From: Devosia sp. Root685
GTDB taxonomy: Bacteria > Pseudomonadota > Alphaproteobacteria > Rhizobiales > Devosiaceae
NCBI RefSeq assembly: GCF_001427875.1
Contig: NZ_LMHK01000001.1
Span: 188,871-252,870 of the forward strand
Length of the DNA stretch: 64,000 nucleotides
Reading direction: 5' to 3'
Of the stretch, positions 63,190-64,000 are shown in pieces (the first letter of the stretch is position 1; each line of letters starts with the position of its first letter). Position numbers and translations under genes: made by a program. Below the pieces are notes generated by a model. That model made no database searches, was not told the DNA's origin, and saw only the letters and a list, made by a program, of their open reading frames with translations.

Positions 63190-64000
63190 CTAGCGAACGA
63201 AATCCTCGTCCGAATATCCCTGCAAATAGAGGAGTGCGGTGAGATCGCCATGATCGATCCGATACCCCGCGGCCGCAGCTACGGCAGGCTTGGCATGCAG
63301 CGCCACGCCAAAACCGGCAATGGCGATCATGTCGAGATCGTTGGCGCCATCGCCCACGGCAACGGTCTGGCTCAGGTCGAGGCCGCGTTCGGCGGCCAGC
63401 GCTTCCAGCCGCTCGCGCTTGGTGTTCTTGTCGACGATCGGCTTTTGCACCGTGCCGCTCAGCCGGTCGCCGTCGAATTCGAGCACATTGGCAATGGCCT
63501 CGTCAAAGCCGATCCGTTTGCCAAAGTAGTCGGCGAAAAATGTAAAACCGCCCGAAACCAGCGAGGTATAGGCGCCATAGGCTTTCATGGTGTGAACCAG
63601 CGCCCGGCCGCCGGGCGTCAAGGTGATGGTCTCGCGCCGAATCTCCTCGATGGTGGCGCGTTCGAGACCCTTGAGCAGGGCGACGCGGGTGTTGAGCGCC
63701 TGTCCAAAATCCAGTTCGCCGCGCATGGCGCGCTCGGTGATTGCGGCGACCTGGTCCTTGAGACCAAGCGCGGCCGCCAGTTCATCGATGCATTCCTGCT
63801 CGATCATGGTGGAATCCATGTCGGCAATCAGCAATTGCTTGCGGCGCCCTTCGGTGGGCACGACATTGGCGTCAACGCGCCGGCTCCCGATGATCTCGCG
63901 GGCGATCGCCAGCGCGTCAGTCGCCTTGGGTTCGAGAATGTCGCAGGCCACCTGATGGTGCAGCCAGTTGAGTTCTCCGCCGGTTTGCTGCACCACTGCG
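63190..64000 (-). CDS. serB: phosphoserine phosphatase SerB (5' end outside the window)
   Basis: The last step of serine synthesis: phosphoserine to serine. The window holds the C-terminal 268 or so residues; the frame runs to the window end with no convincing start (the GTG at 63996 is inside). HAD motifs are complete: IADMDSTMIEQE (nucleophile and acid Asp), LVSGGFTFFADYF (motif II), the Lys of motif III (KNTKRERL region) and VAVGDGANDLDMIAIAG (motif IV). The missing part is the N-terminal regulatory segment. In rhizobia serB lies near this region. Confidence 0.95.
   Translation of the reverse strand, partial: AVVQQTGGELNWLHHQVACDILEPKATDALAIAREIIGSRRVDANVVPTEGRRKQLLIADMDSTMIEQECIDELAAALGLKDQVAAITERAMRGELDFGQALNTRVALLKGLERATIEEIRRETITLTPGGRALVHTMKAYGAYTSLVSGGFTFFADYFGKRIGFDEAIANVLEFDGDRLSGTVQKPIVDKNTKRERLEALAAERGLDLSQTVAVGDGANDLDMIAIAGFGVALHAKPAVAAAAGYRIDHGDLTALLYLQGYSDEDFVR

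Overview
The window is 64 kb of high-GC chromosome from an alphaproteobacterium, most likely a Hyphomicrobiales member close to Devosia. The evidence is an alphaproteobacterial RNase P RNA, a permuted two-piece tmRNA, an FtsZ with a long C-terminal linker, an alpha-type SspB, and the gene pairs ftsZ-lpxC-bamD-recN-ligA and thyA/folA/hflK/hflC. No phage, transposase, CRISPR array or tRNA was seen.

Layout. 1-1190: rnpB and two paralogous secreted mini-peptide genes. 1302-3728: a two-gene carboxynorspermidine/carboxyspermidine polyamine operon. 3819-6791 (minus): a three-gene signalling operon of a CHASE3 histidine kinase, an Rcp1-like receiver and a receiver-HisKA_2 kinase. 6986-26840: the division and cell-wall (dcw) cluster, rsmH-ftsL-ftsI-murE-murF-mraY / ftsW-murG-murC-ddl-ftsQ-ftsA / ftsZ. 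It lacks mraZ, murD and murB. A secreted DUF4394-type gene sits where murD is expected. A 2.9 kb module (HxlR regulator, flavin reductase, nucleotidyltransferase, VOC protein) separates ftsA from ftsZ. 26952-34301: lpxC, bamD, a methyltransferase, recN and ligA. 34321-43883: secreted proteins of unknown function, an M24 aminopeptidase, two more paralogous mini-genes, prmA, a diguanylate cyclase and a UvrD-type helicase. 44003-50054: a Pho-box-controlled phytase-like exoprotein and a giant AsmA-like protein. 50035-52951: a ribbon-helix-helix regulator, sspB, ssrA (tmRNA), two overlapping mini-genes, a nuclease, and YdeI-like and RidA-like proteins. 53111-62424: DUF1003 protein, thyA, a phosphotransferase-like gene, a copper-handling operon, MazG-like and DUF4424 proteins, folA, hflK and hflC. 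62425-63189 has no gene and is rich in repeats. The window ends inside serB.

How the genes work together. Most of the window is core biology: peptidoglycan precursor synthesis and divisome assembly in translationally coupled runs (4-bp ATGA overlaps), lipid A and outer-membrane assembly, DNA repair and ligation, thymidylate/folate metabolism and ribosome rescue. Accessory genes sit between these blocks. At least five families of GC-rich palindromic repeats occupy the intergenic gaps, often between convergent genes.

The most interesting points are these. The tmRNA gene, read here as encoding the tag ANDNHKAPVALAA, lies next to sspB, which encodes the adaptor for that tag. murD and murB are missing from an otherwise compact dcw cluster. 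A three-repeat Pho box with exact 11-bp phasing precedes a phytase-like gene. There are three separate pairs of very small genes: secreted Cys-loop peptides, small basic proteins, and an overlapping disordered/membrane pair. All names are from reading motifs by eye; no database search was run.
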